Assembly (NCBI GenBank): GCA_963931865.1
Contig: OZ007505.1
Location: 8,429,415 to 8,493,414, forward strand
DNA from: Axinella damicornis
Lineage: Eukaryota; Porifera; Demospongiae; Axinellida; Axinellidae
Direction of reading: 5' to 3'
Length of the DNA: 64,000 nucleotides
The notes beneath the pieces were generated by a model. It had not been told where the DNA came from, searched no databases, and saw nothing but the letters and a program-made list of their open reading frames with translations. The position numbers and the translations under genes were made by a program. Below are positions 43,201 through 55,457 of the stretch, in pieces (within the stretch, counting starts at the first letter, position 1; each line of letters starts with the position of its first letter).

Positions 43201-44821
43201 ACTGTGCACGTGCGATAATCACATTACAAGCCCACATGTTGAGGACTACGTATGTACTGGGTACATGTACATAGTTGGCTACTGGTAAATGTGATTGCAC
43301 TTCGAGCCTGAGCTACATGTATATATGCTGCAACAAGATGAATAGACTTGATGCTTCTCAGCTCACACCGGTTGTGTTAACCTGGGTAGGGAGGGGCACA
43401 TCAGGGACTTCAGAGAATAACAAAGGGCACATTGGAGGCTGCAAAGGGCACGGTGCTCTTCGAAAGAAAGTGTAGCGAGAACACTGAGTCTCTTGCACAC
43501 AACACAAATTTATATCTAGTGTAACATTTTCATAATTAACTAGGTGAATGTAGGACATTGTGGGCCGAAGTAGCCTCGTTCCCAGGCCGCGTGGAGGAGA
43601 GAAAGACGTCTTCTCCCACGCGGCCTGGGAACGAGGCTAGGGCCGAAGATGAGCAAGCCGCTTGCATTTAGCCACTTACTAATAGGATGAGGTATCAAAA
43701 GTTGCTGAGTTGCATCAGAATAGAATATTTGCCTGAAATGTATGCAATATATAGCCTGGTATATAGCTGAGTTCAGTACCTTCGGTACTAGCCTCGTTCC
43801 CAGCCATCTCGGGCCTGGGAACGAGGCTACTTCGGTATCTTCTCAGCCTCGTTCCCTCTTTCCTTCGGCCGTCGAGTCTGCACGTCATTGAACTGTTTTG
43901 CATGTTATATTGCACGCACCACATTATTTAGGACTGTTACAATAATTGCATGTGATTTGCAGTGTAGACCGAGGTTTTTGTCCAGCTCCACGATTAATGT
44001 GGGGTTCGCTCATGCTCGCCAAGAGTGCATAAGTAGATCACGCCTACTCCGCCCGACCTACTTATGCGCTCTTGTGCTCGCCCAACTAACAGTTTAAGCA
44101 CTTGCACATTCTGGGTCCTGATTGCTACATGTCCACTCTGTCACCTGTACACTTCATCGCCCTGCAGGCATACAGCTACGACATCAGCAATAGCGGCCTA
44201 TCATCCACGGGAGAAACTGCCAACTTCCCTCCTCTTTCCGACACATCATCACAGACTCAATTTCACCATGCGAGGGTCACCAAGTCCAATGCATGGGCAT
44301 ATTCCTCTGAGACTCTGGCACATCAACCTGTGGATGAATCGTTAGATTTTGACCAGTTCTCAAGTGACTCTGTGGTTGATAGGACTGGCCAGGATGTATT
44401 CCTGTTGCAGCCTGAGAGATCACAGCAGGTACATGTAGGTGAAGACATGCCTAACACTCCGCATTCCGTATCTGGCTGCTGTTCAAAACATTATGGTTTC
44501 AGTTCTGTGCTGCTGACCGAAAACAACCTATACCTGTCAGTACTGTCAGTACCATGTACATGTACAAGATGAAGGGTGTACATGAATTATCCTACATTCC
44601 TCATAATTGTATTAAGCATAAATTATTTTACCCTCCAAATACGTTTTGTTACATAGGGTACTTCGATCAGTGATCACCTGGTACGATACAATGGTGAACT
44701 GGACACAAGCTTCAGTGTGCCCTCACTGGACCAGGAAGACGCAGAGGATTTTGACGACCATGAAGTTGTATCCTTCTGTATACTGATTTACTCATCATAT
44801 CTTCCGTTCAAAGACAATTGA
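40212..44821 (+). CDS. Hypothetical serine-rich protein with basic cluster, seven exons
   Basis: Proposed exons are 40212-40240, 40372-40489, 41400-41539, 42292-42408, 42998-43115, 44168-44428 and 44657-44821. All internal junctions are GT-AG and the phases chain without a stop, giving 315 residues. The start MDINSLPFVRSSSTVRLS is the first ATG in a splice-compatible frame. Features are a Ser/Thr-rich N-terminus, GGYLKTTVHRQQRFGHYDIK, a basic cluster RQKRKRENRPD that could be a nuclear signal, VDLNLSFHGKTP, and an acidic end (DQEDAEDFDDHE). No known domain is recognised. The last exon may instead splice on near 44764 to a later exon; a Pro-rich frame ending QIVD at 45981 is a candidate. The acceptor of exon 5 lies directly after a 490-bp pyrimidine minisatellite. 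Confidence 0.65.
42483..42970. repeat. CCTCCCCTTCCCTCT minisatellite
   Basis: About 490 bases of almost pure pyrimidine built from 'ctcctccccttccctct' variants with higher-order repetition. It ends 27 bases before the exon starting at 42998 and acts as an extreme polypyrimidine tract. The long open frames on either strand here are low-complexity artefacts. Confidence 0.9.
43572..43638. repeat. 'agcctcgttcccaggc' hairpin
   Basis: Arms 'agcctcgttcccaggccgcg' and complement surround a core 'tggaggagagaaagacgtcttct'. It lies in the intron between exons 5 and 6 of the 40212 gene. Confidence 0.85.
43790..43828. repeat. Minimal 'agcctcgttcccag' hairpin
   Basis: A 39-bp member with arms 'agcctcgttcccag' and 'cctgggaacgaggct' and almost no interior. 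A single further 'agcctcgttccc' end follows at 43845. Confidence 0.8.
44020..44074. repeat. Short palindrome 'caagagtgcataagtag'
   Basis: Arms 'caagagtgcataagtag' and 'ctacttatgcgctcttg' flank 'atcacgcctactccgcccgac'. The outer arm is shared with the 'caagagcgcatgatgac' palindromes; the inner part differs. Confidence 0.75.
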
Positions 44822-44843
44822 GCCTCATTATAATCTCGGTCAC

Positions 44844-44992
44844 TGACCCTCCCACCTGCTCCTGAAATTAGTTTTAGGAGCAGGTGGGAGGGTCTGGGGC
44901 GGAGACTAACCCATCAGAGAGGCTGAGGATACCCTTGAGGAGCAGGTGGGAGGGAGACTAACCCATCAGAGAGGCTGAGGATACCCTTGAGT
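44844..44992. repeat. Hairpin followed by a partial tandem duplication
   Basis: 44844-44894 is a palindrome with arms 'gaccctcccacctgctcctg'. The following 'agactaacccatcagagagg' unit of about 55 bases is repeated at 44939-44992. Confidence 0.8.
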
Positions 44993-46200
44993 TGATGCGG
45001 TTTTATTGTCCACTCTACGTTCAGTAATTTCAGCAATCTGATTGGTTGAATGATGTACATGTACCACTGTAGCAAATTTTGTTGTGTCATGGAAGTTGGT
45101 CCATCTGCCATACTTGTCCAAGGACGGTTGTATAAGATGGCATCATCATACAGGTACGGACGGGCACATAGACCTCTATAAATTATCTGCCCCAAACAAT
45201 TGTAATGTACCTCAGCTTCATTCCACACCTATTATTATATCCTTTGTTGTCTAGCTGGGGGCCATCCATTTGCTCACTAGGGAATTACCTAGATCTGTGA
45301 CCAGCAGGTAGTGTTATGACTTTGGAGTAGATAGAGCATGCAGTGGACATTCTGAACCCATGTCTACCCCTCTGCTCCAGAGGAGAGAGTGCAAATACCC
45401 GACCCCATGCACTGGAATATGCGCAACCCCTGCTGGTGTTCCTGGGTGGGAATCGTCTGTTTACAGTATGTCGTATCTAGGAGACGCAAACATCTCCTGT
45501 TGGTAGCTGTGCAAACTAAGCCTGCACTTTAATGGCTAAGTTTCTTTGGACCGTAATTCACGAACACTGAGCTTCTCTCAGCCGTGAAAGTATGAATAGG
45601 CCATATTTAAGCAGTTTTGCTTCCTGTTCCGATCCTGAATGCAGCTGATTGGTTAAATTCTATGGTCTAAACATAAAAGTTACGGGTCTGCCTCTTCTGC
45701 TTTGTCAAAGCAAAAGATGACATTGTAAAACATCTCAGATGTACCAGGTTTTCACACAAGCTGTTGCTAGCCTCCATCTGTAATATGCCATGGGACATTA
45801 TTATTTCCTTAACTTTAATGGCCCATCCTGCGTGGACGCATGCAATCTCCTTGCCCCATCTCCCTCCCAACCCCCCACCACCCCGGAGGTGACTCTCCTG
45901 AGCCATGCACCCTTGATACAGCCACCTTCAGTATCACCCACTACTACCCCAGAGAGGAGTAGACTTCAGATAGTGGACTGAATCTATGGACCGGTCAAAC
46001 CAGTTGTCAGGCATCAAGATTCAAATCTGGCATCAAGATTCAAATCTGGCATCAAGATTCAATCAATCTTAGTCATGATCTGAAAATCTTTAATGACCAC
46101 TGTATCCCTGTACCAATCTATACTGTTATTGAATGACAGTTTTTATGTAAATGCAGTCATATCAGCCTAGTCGAAGTGGTTCTTGGTCCGGCAGGAAGTA
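44993..46200. other. No firm gene; candidate alternative 3' exon
   Basis: A short exon-like piece after 'ctctgctccag' at about 45382-45449 and a Pro-rich plus frame ending at 45981 might extend the 40212 gene, but splice phases are not conclusive. A 20-bp repeat 'ggcatcaagattcaaatct' occurs about three times at 46010-46060. Confidence 0.3.
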
Positions 46201-46302
46201 GGGGGCCAGGGCCAGGACTCAAAAGTGTAGTTTTGGGGGCCAGGGCCAGGACTCAAAAGTGTAGTTTTGGGGGCCAGGGCCAGGACTCAAAAGTGTAGTT
46301 TC
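46201..46302. repeat. 34-bp tandem repeat, three copies
   Basis: The unit starts 'gggggccagggccaggactc' and ends 'aaaagtgtagtttt'. It is immediately 5' of a LINE fragment. Confidence 0.9.
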
Positions 46303-46329
46303 ATGCAGGTCACCAGAAAACGGACTGGT

Positions 46330-47060
46330 ATATGCCCACCCACACTGCATCTCTGTTGCCAGCCATTGCAATTGCAAGTGGTGGACTCCTACAAATATCT
46401 TGGGATCCTCCTATCATCAGACTTGTCCTGGACACAGCATATTGACTCAATCTGTGGTAAAGCAAGAAAGCTGACAGGGCTGATCTACCGCCGTTTTTAC
46501 CAGCATTCAAACCCCGAGAGCCTATTCCAAATGTATATCTCACTCGTTCGCCCCCACCTTGAATATGCCAGCCAAATTTGGAACCCTTACAAACATGGGG
46601 AAGTCAATACTCTCGAGAAAGTACAAAAGTTTGCTCTAAGAATGTGTGCAAAGCAGTGGGATAGTAGCTATGATGACCTCTTACAGCTGTTTTCTCTGCC
46701 ATCACTTCAACAACGCAGACTCTTCCTAGATCTATGCACCATGTTTAAAATAGTAAATGGTCTGTTTTATTTTCCACCTGGTAATTTTGTAGAGCAAACT
46801 CCCAGAGTCACAAGGTCACAGTCTTACCAATTATTTCTTTGTCCATATGCGCCCACAACTAGTTTTTATAACTCTTTCATACCCCGCACCATACGTAATT
46901 GGAACATGTTTACTGCACATACACCCACCCTACCTGTTTCTGTATCATCATTTAAATCTAATATCTGGGCATACATGCAAAATTAGCTATTGTACAGCTA
47001 TACTGTGTGTCCATTGCATTCTGCATAAATTTTCATAGAAAAAAAAAAAAAAAAAAAAAA
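46330..47060 (+). mobile_element. LINE reverse-transcriptase C-terminal fragment with poly-A tail
   Basis: The frame encodes VDSYKYLGILLSSDLSWTQH, YISLVRPHLEYASQIWNPYK and a C-terminal LINE block, ending at 46986; an A run at 47039-47060 closes it. It lacks the catalytic core. The high integrity of the frame suggests a recent insertion. Confidence 0.85.
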
Positions 47061-47068
47061 GGGCTAGG

Positions 47069-47703
47069 GCCGGTGTCACAGCGGATAGCGTCCGGCCGCG
47101 GATAGTGTCCGCCCCGGACCCGATATGCTAGCAGATTGTGTCCGCTTTCGCGGATAGTGTCCGGGGTGCGGACGGTACTGCTAGCGGATGACGTCCGCCC
47201 GGACGCTATCTGCTAGCGGATGGTGTCCGCCCGGACTCCATCTGCTAGCGGATGATGTCCGCCCAGATATCAGCTAGCGCGGATGGTGTCCGCCCTTACA
47301 CTGTCACTGTCTTGAACGGATATTGACTCGGTTACACGAGGCATATAACACTCACTTAGCTACCTACACGAACTACAATTGTACTGGTTCTCTTCTGTTG
47401 ATGGCTACAGTACAGGAGAGTTTCCAACGTGCATGGCACTTGACTGAGTAAGTGGCAAACGAATTCATCCAGGGCAGCATGAGTCTGTGCATGCAAATCC
47501 CCGTCAGGCTAGCTCTCGCGCCTCCGAACGCCAGGCCAGTTCGTGGGACGGTTGAACGGACAGAATCGGCGAACCCGGACCGTTTCCGCTAGTCCGGGTG
47601 GACGCAATCTGCTAGCGGATTGCGCCCGACCGGACATAATCGGCTAGCGGATCGCGTCCACCGGACACAATCTAGGCCGGACGCAATCCGCGATGACACC
47701 GGC
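47069..47703. mobile_element. GC-rich MITE with subterminal repeat arrays, upstream of the ABCG fusion gene
   Basis: The ends 'gccggtgtca...gcggat' and their inverse 'tgacaccgg' frame 635 bases. At least eight copies of 'gctagcggatnnngtccgcc' occur near both ends in both orientations. It begins directly after the poly-A tail of a LINE fragment and ends 130 bases before the start codon at 47834, so it forms the proximal upstream region of that gene. Confidence 0.8.
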
Positions 47704-47833
47704 GCGCGTTTCCGGTGCTTATACCAAATTCCTGCCGGACTAATTATACGTGGGTGGGAAAGCACTATATAATGTGCACCGTAACTTCGAGCTTCTACTA
47801 ATGATCGATCAGCAAGTTTGGTCCTATAGAGCC

Positions 47834-50800
47834 ATGGAAATCCTTCCAGCGGCCATTCTCCTGCTAGTAGCGCAGTTCGCAGCTGCAGGTGTTCTGCGAA
47901 GAGCGTACGTATGTGTGTGTATACTGTATGTGGGCGTAGCTGACTTAGCTAGCCCAGCTCAGGCCGGCTTGTATCAAGTGGATTTTAACTGTGGTTTCGT
48001 ACCGCGCTAGGGATGCATGCCGTTTTCTATAGGTTTGCTAGACTAGAAGAATGAGCCAGCCCAGCCTTTTTACATACCTCCTGCAGTTGAATGGCTTCCA
48101 ACACCAATTCACACGCAAACTTGCAGGTTGATCCACGAGACGGGAGCACTTTGCAATGACTTTTCTCGAGCTCTGTACTACATTGAACACTTTCCTGGGT
48201 CCCCGGGGTGGGTGATCTACTTTGAGGGTGGTGGTGGGTGCTCTTCATTCGAGGAATGCAACCAGCGCTGGTTGAATGTGAGAGAAAGGACACTCATGTC
48301 TTCAGTAAACTTTCCTCAAGAGATCAATGGTAGTGATATACTATCAAGTGATCCTTCAGAGAATCAATTGTTTCACAACTACTCACACGTGGTGGTACCC
48401 TATTGCAGCAGTGACGCGTGGCTGGCAAACCGCTCAAATCCCATGAGGTCTTCAATTGAGGAATTCTCAGAGTCAATTGATGCTGATAATTTTGTCTACA
48501 AGGGTAGGGTGATATTTCAGGCTGTCTTTGAAGAGCTGTTAGGATTCTGGGATCTTGCTGATGCAAGAGAGGTTGTCTTAGCGGGAAGCAGTGCAGGGGG
48601 CATTGGGATATTGAACAACATAGGCTGGGTAGAAGAGAGGCTGAGAAATGTGAACACCCAGAACTTGAGCATCCTAGCAATCATAGACTCTGCGTGGTTC
48701 ATTCCTTTCAATGGCTACCATGCTGTAAGTTGGTCTGAGGGAGTAGCTACAACTCTCAACATCAACCAGCCAGCTTGCCTCGACCACTCGCTTGGATTCC
48801 CCTGCTGCACCTCCCCAGCTTGCCTTTTCACAAAAGGATATCTTTCTCATGACATTCCCCCAATTTTTGCCATCTCCAGCATCTATGATATATTCACACT
48901 AGAAGAACCGCTAAGAAACAACATACAAACTACACAAACTGGTGAGATCGACGACCAGCCTTTGTTGAGACTTATAAACAGCTATGGTGCACTTATGAAC
49001 CAGAGTTTTGCGGAAAGCTACAATTCATATTCGAACTTGACTCTCTATGCATCGTCATGCACACAGCATGTTTATTTAGCTACCTCCAGTTTGTGGGGCC
49101 CAGGTGGAATCCTGAATGAGACCAGTGGTGGCGCATTTCAAGAGGGAGTGTTTCGACTAACAAACCCTGTCGAAAGTGGAAACTGGGAGAGGGTCAAAGT
49201 TGTCAACCAGAATCTAACCACCCTTACACTGCATGAAGCCATCCAAAACTGGTACCGTGACCCAACTGCTCATTTTCACCACACTGACAAATGTAGTGGT
49301 CCTGTGTGTGGAATTTGTCCCAGCGAAATCACCCTTGAGCCAGCAAGGAACATATGGCCAACTGTAGTCAACATTGTAGTTTTGGTGCTATCGGCTTTTC
49401 TGACTGCCCTTCCCGTAAGCCTAAAGCTTGGAGCCTACCTCCACATGAAGTACATGTTGTATCAGCAGCATGTCTATGCCTACAGTGTGAAACAGGCTAC
49501 CAGGAACAAGCCACACTTACCAAAGGCTGTGCATGCAGTCAGCGTCTCTTGTACTGAGCTCCACTACAAAATTGATGTTGTTAACAGGCCTAAACCAACC
49601 AATGAGGGAAGATATTCACAGTCCAGCGAGCAGTATCAGTTCTATGCCAAGCTAGAAACCTTCCTCCCCTGCTTCAAACGGTTGTGCTTGAGGTGCTTCA
49701 TGAGATACAAGGCACCTGTCTGTGATACCTCAAATCACCCGATGCATCCCTCAGAAAGATTGCGATCAGACTCGGGTATTTCATCTTCAATAACTGTGAA
49801 CAGAAGCATCCAAACCGTAACTCCATGCAGTGGAGACAACGGTAATGGCGGTGAGACAGCAGACACAGGTAGCCTTGTCAGCAATCAAAGTGACGTTGAC
49901 AGAGGAAACATCAAGAAGATGACGATCCTCAACTGTGTGAACATGTACATCAACCCAGGCGAGCTGGTGGCGGTGATGGGGCCCTCGGGATCTGGCAAGA
50001 CCACGCTACTGGATGTACTGTTGGGGAGGAGAACAGCAGGGACCATTGAGGTATGTCTGACATAAAATTGTGCCTAGTACTATTAAAATATTGTACAAAC
50101 ATTACAAGTTGTTAGCAGAACGGCAAAAGTAGGAAATAAGACAGGGTCTAGGGATGACAGCTTAACCAGTGCCACTGTACATATGTCAGAACCTTTAATG
50201 CTGCATGTTTGAGACCCCATTGCCTTGTCAGGTATAGTCCATAGTCCTCATCAGCACATTAGAGTTAATGTATTCACATCGTCTCTTATGGAATTCTCCA
50301 CATTCCAAAACATTGTGAATTCTGTTAATTGAACTTGCATTCTTTACCGTACATGGCCACACCTAGCTGTTGTGTACTTCCAGGATGCACACACACACAG
50401 GAGGTACAACCAGCTTGTTTACTGGTCAGATTCTTACCACACACTGTTTCAAAACCATTCATTTGTTTGTGTCCAACAAGTGATGCATTCTTTACACTCA
50501 AAAATAACAACAACAAAAAACCACAGCTGTTATAATTTTGTTTACTGCAGCATCTTTACCCAGGCTATGTGTTCGGATTGCATATTAATTTGGGAAGATC
50601 TGCTGATGTATGTATCATCTACTTCCCAAATAATTTGTTTCAGCATTGTATTCATGGTGTTAGGTCAATTATTAATTTTGTTAAAAAAACTTTCAATTTG
50701 CAGTATAGGTTTGACATAACATTCCAACCAGTGGTTTTAAGTTCATATGCAGATGCTAAAGTGAGATACTTTGTACATAGTTGATTTTCTTGTTCCAGCA

Positions 50801-51140
50801 ACCTGGAGAGCCTGTAGTGTGTGTGTGTGTGTGTGTGTGCAGGCCCGTAGGAAGCAATTTAAGTTTGGTCAGGCGGAGAGCGTTTTTGAGTGATGAAATC
50901 GTGGCGGTGCAATGGCGCGCGCAGCAGCGCGCCGACCAAGAAGCGGAGCAAGCGCGCGAAGCGTGTGGCATAGGGGGTCTGGGGGCCCTCCCCCAGGAAA
51001 ATTTTGAATTTTAGACCTTCTGAGATCGTTTCTGGTACAATCTTGGGATGAAACTGCAAGATTCAACAACTTGCTAGCCAGACTGAGCATATTATTGGTC
51101 CGGCGGCCGCCACACCTGCCGCACCTACTCCTACGGCCCT

Positions 51141-51198
<58 letters not shown>

Positions 51199-52410
51199 TG
51201 TGTGTGTGTGTGTTTTGCAAACGTTACATTATTCATTATAATTTGGGGGAGGAGCCTTGAACATTAATTTTATTAGGTAGCAGCTGTGTGGCAGGTGTTA
51301 GACAGGTGCAATACTATGGTTGAACAATACTTGCTCCACGACACGTTTACTGAGTTAATCATCATATAGATGGATGTTTCTGATTGTTACGACTGCATTC
51401 TGAAGAATTAATTAAGTCGGCAGTAACTTGCCCTGATCAACAGTGTCTTACAGTGCAATTCTTGGTAATATTATTCAGGCTCATAATTATGCTGTTTCTG
51501 AAGACAAATAGCAGTAGAAATGATTGGTTTCCCCTTGCATGCCCACAGTCATGCAAGCATACAAGGTGAAGCAGAAATGAGCAAGAACGATTCCTCCCCC
51601 CCCCCCCCCCCCCCCCCCTTGCACACAGGGAGACATTTTCATCAATGGGATCCCTCTCTCAAAGATGCGAGACTGGTTTGTGGTGAACACAGGCTATGTC
51701 CGCCAGCTGGCCACGTCCTACTACTGCGAGCTGACCGTCAGGGAGAATCTCCTCTTCTCTATGAACATGCAAGCCTCTCCCGGAATGCGGCTCAGTCAGA
51801 AACTGGAACGTGTGGAGCAGGTGATCCGGGAAACTGGACTGCTGGAACAGGCTGACGTGAGAGTCGGGGATGGAACTGGACTTGGACTCAGTGGAGGACA
51901 GGTGTGTGTGGTGTGTTTAGTTATATAATCATGGGAGTGGGTGCCCACCATACATAATTATTACACATGCACATGATGTGTGCATAAGTGCTGGGATGAA
52001 CTTTGACCCCTTGAAATTATCGTTTATTGTGAAATCAAGTTGTAGCTATACTGGCGCATAGCAACTGCATGCTGCCAACCAGTGAGGAACCGTTATTTAT
52101 TTGTTATGGCAATAATATAATGATATTCACGGCTGAGGGGGGTTGCTGTAGGATGTACAGGCTGCTATTGTCATCCTGTATGAATAACTGACTTTGTCCT
52201 GTCACATGAGATTAAATTCACCTCCAGGCCCATGGCATGAATTAGGTTTCGGGCTCAACGTCAGAGTTCAGCTGTCCTGGATTATGAATATATATGGTTC
52301 AATGGCCTCTGTATGTAAGCCTGCGAGAGGATCAGACAGTGTGTAGTCTAGCCTCATGGATCTTTTTTAACAAACCCTTGGGATCTTGTGTATGCACCCT
52401 CTACTCCCCC

Positions 52411-52443
<33 letters not shown>

Positions 52444-52722
52444 CATGCACACACACCATATGCATGTTGAATGCAGCGGAAGAGGTTGGCCATTGCAGTA
52501 CAGCTACTGAGCATGCCCAACATTATCTTCCTTGATGAACCAACTTCAGGTATGTATACATGCAGACTGAGTCAACAAATTACATATTCAACGAAGAACA
52601 TTTGTACTGCTGTTTCCATTTTGGAAGGTTCTGCTTATGACCTCTTCCTCTCTCCTTCCCTTCCCTCCCTTCTCCTCCCTCCCACCTCCTCCCCCCTGCT
52701 CTCCTCCCCTCTCCTCCCTACT

Positions 52723-52753
<31 letters not shown>

Positions 52754-53936
52754 CCAGGCCTTGACTCAGCCTCCTCCTTAGAAATCCTGAAGAGCCTGCA
52801 GGTGATGGCTGGTACTGGACGTGCCATTGTTGTCACCATACACCAGCCGAGGAGTGAGATCTTCCACGCCTTTGACAAGATCTTGCTGCTCTGCAAAGGG
52901 AGAGTTGCATTTTTTGGGTCTCCATTCCGAGTATGGGACTTCTTTCTGCAGGTTCTAGAGGAAGAGATGAGCGCTGCAGAGTTGAAGGTGGGAGTGTGTG
53001 TTTGGTCACAGGGAGGCTAAGTGTATAGGGGCTAATTGTATATTGTGGTACAAATACATAGTGATCGTAGGTTTTAATTGTTCCTGCCAATTCTCCCCCA
53101 GGAGAACGAGGGTAAGAGCCGTGCGGATGCTGTCCTGGACCTTTTGAAGGAGAGGAAGTCTCAACGGAGGGTGCTGCATGCGTACCGTGAGAGCTCAGAA
53201 CCCAAGAAGGTACAGGCTGCCATCCTGGAAGGCAGGGACGAGAACGACATCGCTCCGCCTCCCATGCACAGGTATGTTCCAGTTACAATAGTATACTGAA
53301 TTTTACTAGGCTAAACTTTAAGTATACAGACTTTTACGCAGTAATGTTTAACATATCCAAGATGGTAACTCGAACTCTAATCAATTTAATTCTGATACCA
53401 CAGCCGCTATCCTGGGTTGTGGTCTCGACTAGTCTCCATGGAGTCACGGGCCTCCCTGAGACAGAATGTCTTCAGCACCATCTACCTTCCCATTGTCTAT
53501 GTCATATTTGGGACCATCCTAGGTGAGTTATATTGAACTTACATGTAGCAGTCTCATTCCCAATGATTAAGGATATGGGAACAATTAAGTTATCCCCGAA
53601 CTAACATGTGTTCCTCCCCACTAGTGTGCCATTTAAACTTTCACAGATGGTTGACAGTTCATGACTGAACAGTGAAGGTCCTTAAGTAATCTCAGCTGTA
53701 AAAAGAGCCTATACACGCAGCTAATTGACGTTTGATTGGTACAATTATACTGCCATTGCGGACCCAGTATCAAACAATGCCTGCAGGCTGAATGACAGTC
53801 TCCACTAACCTAACCAATTAGAATGGCAGTCTCAAGAAATTTAGAGCACATATAACTCTTGATCAGAAGTAGTCATTATTGGTGCGACTCTGAATAAATT
53901 AAAATACAGTTCCTTTCCCCTCACCTGTGTGTATGT

Positions 53937-53972
<36 letters not shown>

Positions 53973-54056
53973 TACACTCTCACACACACAACCCACACAC
54001 ACACACTTACACAAACACACACACACACTTACACAAACACACAAACACACAAACAC

Positions 54057-54094
<38 letters not shown>

Positions 54095-55419
54095 CACGAC
54101 ATATCTCTTCACAGAATATGCAGTGCAGATCATGTCGGTGACATGTTTGCTGAGCTGCTCCAGCTCCCTCTTCATGAGCTCCATTGTCATGAGCCTCCTC
54201 ACTGAGCCCCTCAAGCTCTTCCACCTCGAGCACTCAGACGGCATTGCCAGCGCTCATGAGCTCATCCTGCAGGTATGTACCTCCAGGGCGAATGGACCAT
54301 CTTAGGGGGGGGTATTGATCCCACGTGCAAAAAAAAAAAAATCTTTATTAATATTTCTCTACCCCTCCCATTCCACTTCTCCGTTCCCACCCTCCACCGG
54401 CCCCTCCTCTTCCTCAACCCTCTAGGTCTTCATTCGAANNNNNNNNNNNNNNNNNNNNNNNNNNNNNNNNNNNNNNNNNNNNNNNNNNNNNNNNNNNNNN
54501 NNNNNNNNNNNNNNNNNNNNNNNNNNNNNNNNNNNNNNNNNNNNNNNNNNNNNNNNNNNNNNNNNNNNNNNNNNNNNNNNNNNNNNNNNNNNNNNNNNNN
54601 NNNNNNNNNNNNNNNNNNNNNNNNNNNNNNNNNNNNNNGGTGCTGCATGCATACCGTGAGAGCTCAGAGCCCAAGAAGGTACAGGCTGCCATCCTGGAAG
54701 GCAGGGACGAGAACGACATCGCTCCGCCTCCCATGCACAGGTATGTTCCAGTTACAATAGTATACTGAATTTTTACTAGGCTAAACTTTAAGTATACAGA
54801 CTTTTACGCAGTAATATTTAACATACCCAAGATGGTAACTCTAATCGATTTAATTCTGATACCACAGCCGCTATCCTGGGTTGTGGTCTCGACTAGTCTC
54901 CATGGAGTCACGGGCCTCCCTGAGACAGAATGTCTTCAGCACCATCTACCTTCCCATTGTCTATGTCATATTTGGGACCATCCTAGGTGAGTTTATAGTG
55001 AGCTTACATGTAGCAGTCTCATTCCCAATGATTAAGGATATGGGAACAATTCAACTAACATGTGTTCCTCCACTAGTGTGCCATTTAAACTTTCACAGAT
55101 GGTTGACAGTTCATGACTGAACAGTGAAGGTCCTTAAGTAATCTCAGCTGTAAAAAGAGCCTATACATGCAGCTAATTGACGTTTGATTGGTACAATTAT
55201 ACTGCCATTGCGGACCCAGTATCAAACAATGCCTGCAGGCTGAATGACAGTCTCCACTAACCTAACCAATTAGAATGGCAGTCTCAAGAAAGAGCACATA
55301 ACTCTTGATCAGAAGTAGTCAATGGTGCGACTCTGAATAAATTAAAATACAGTTCCTTTCCCCTCACCTCCCCCCCCTCACATACACTCTCACACACACA
55401 ACCCACACACACACTTACA

Positions 55420-55457
<38 letters not shown>

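Noticed and set aside
42396..43274. Long plus-strand Pro/Ser/Leu-rich ORF and Glu/Arg/Gly-rich minus ORFs
   Set aside because: They are translations of the CCTCCC minisatellite; true coding there is only the exon 42998-43115 in the frame of the 40212 gene.
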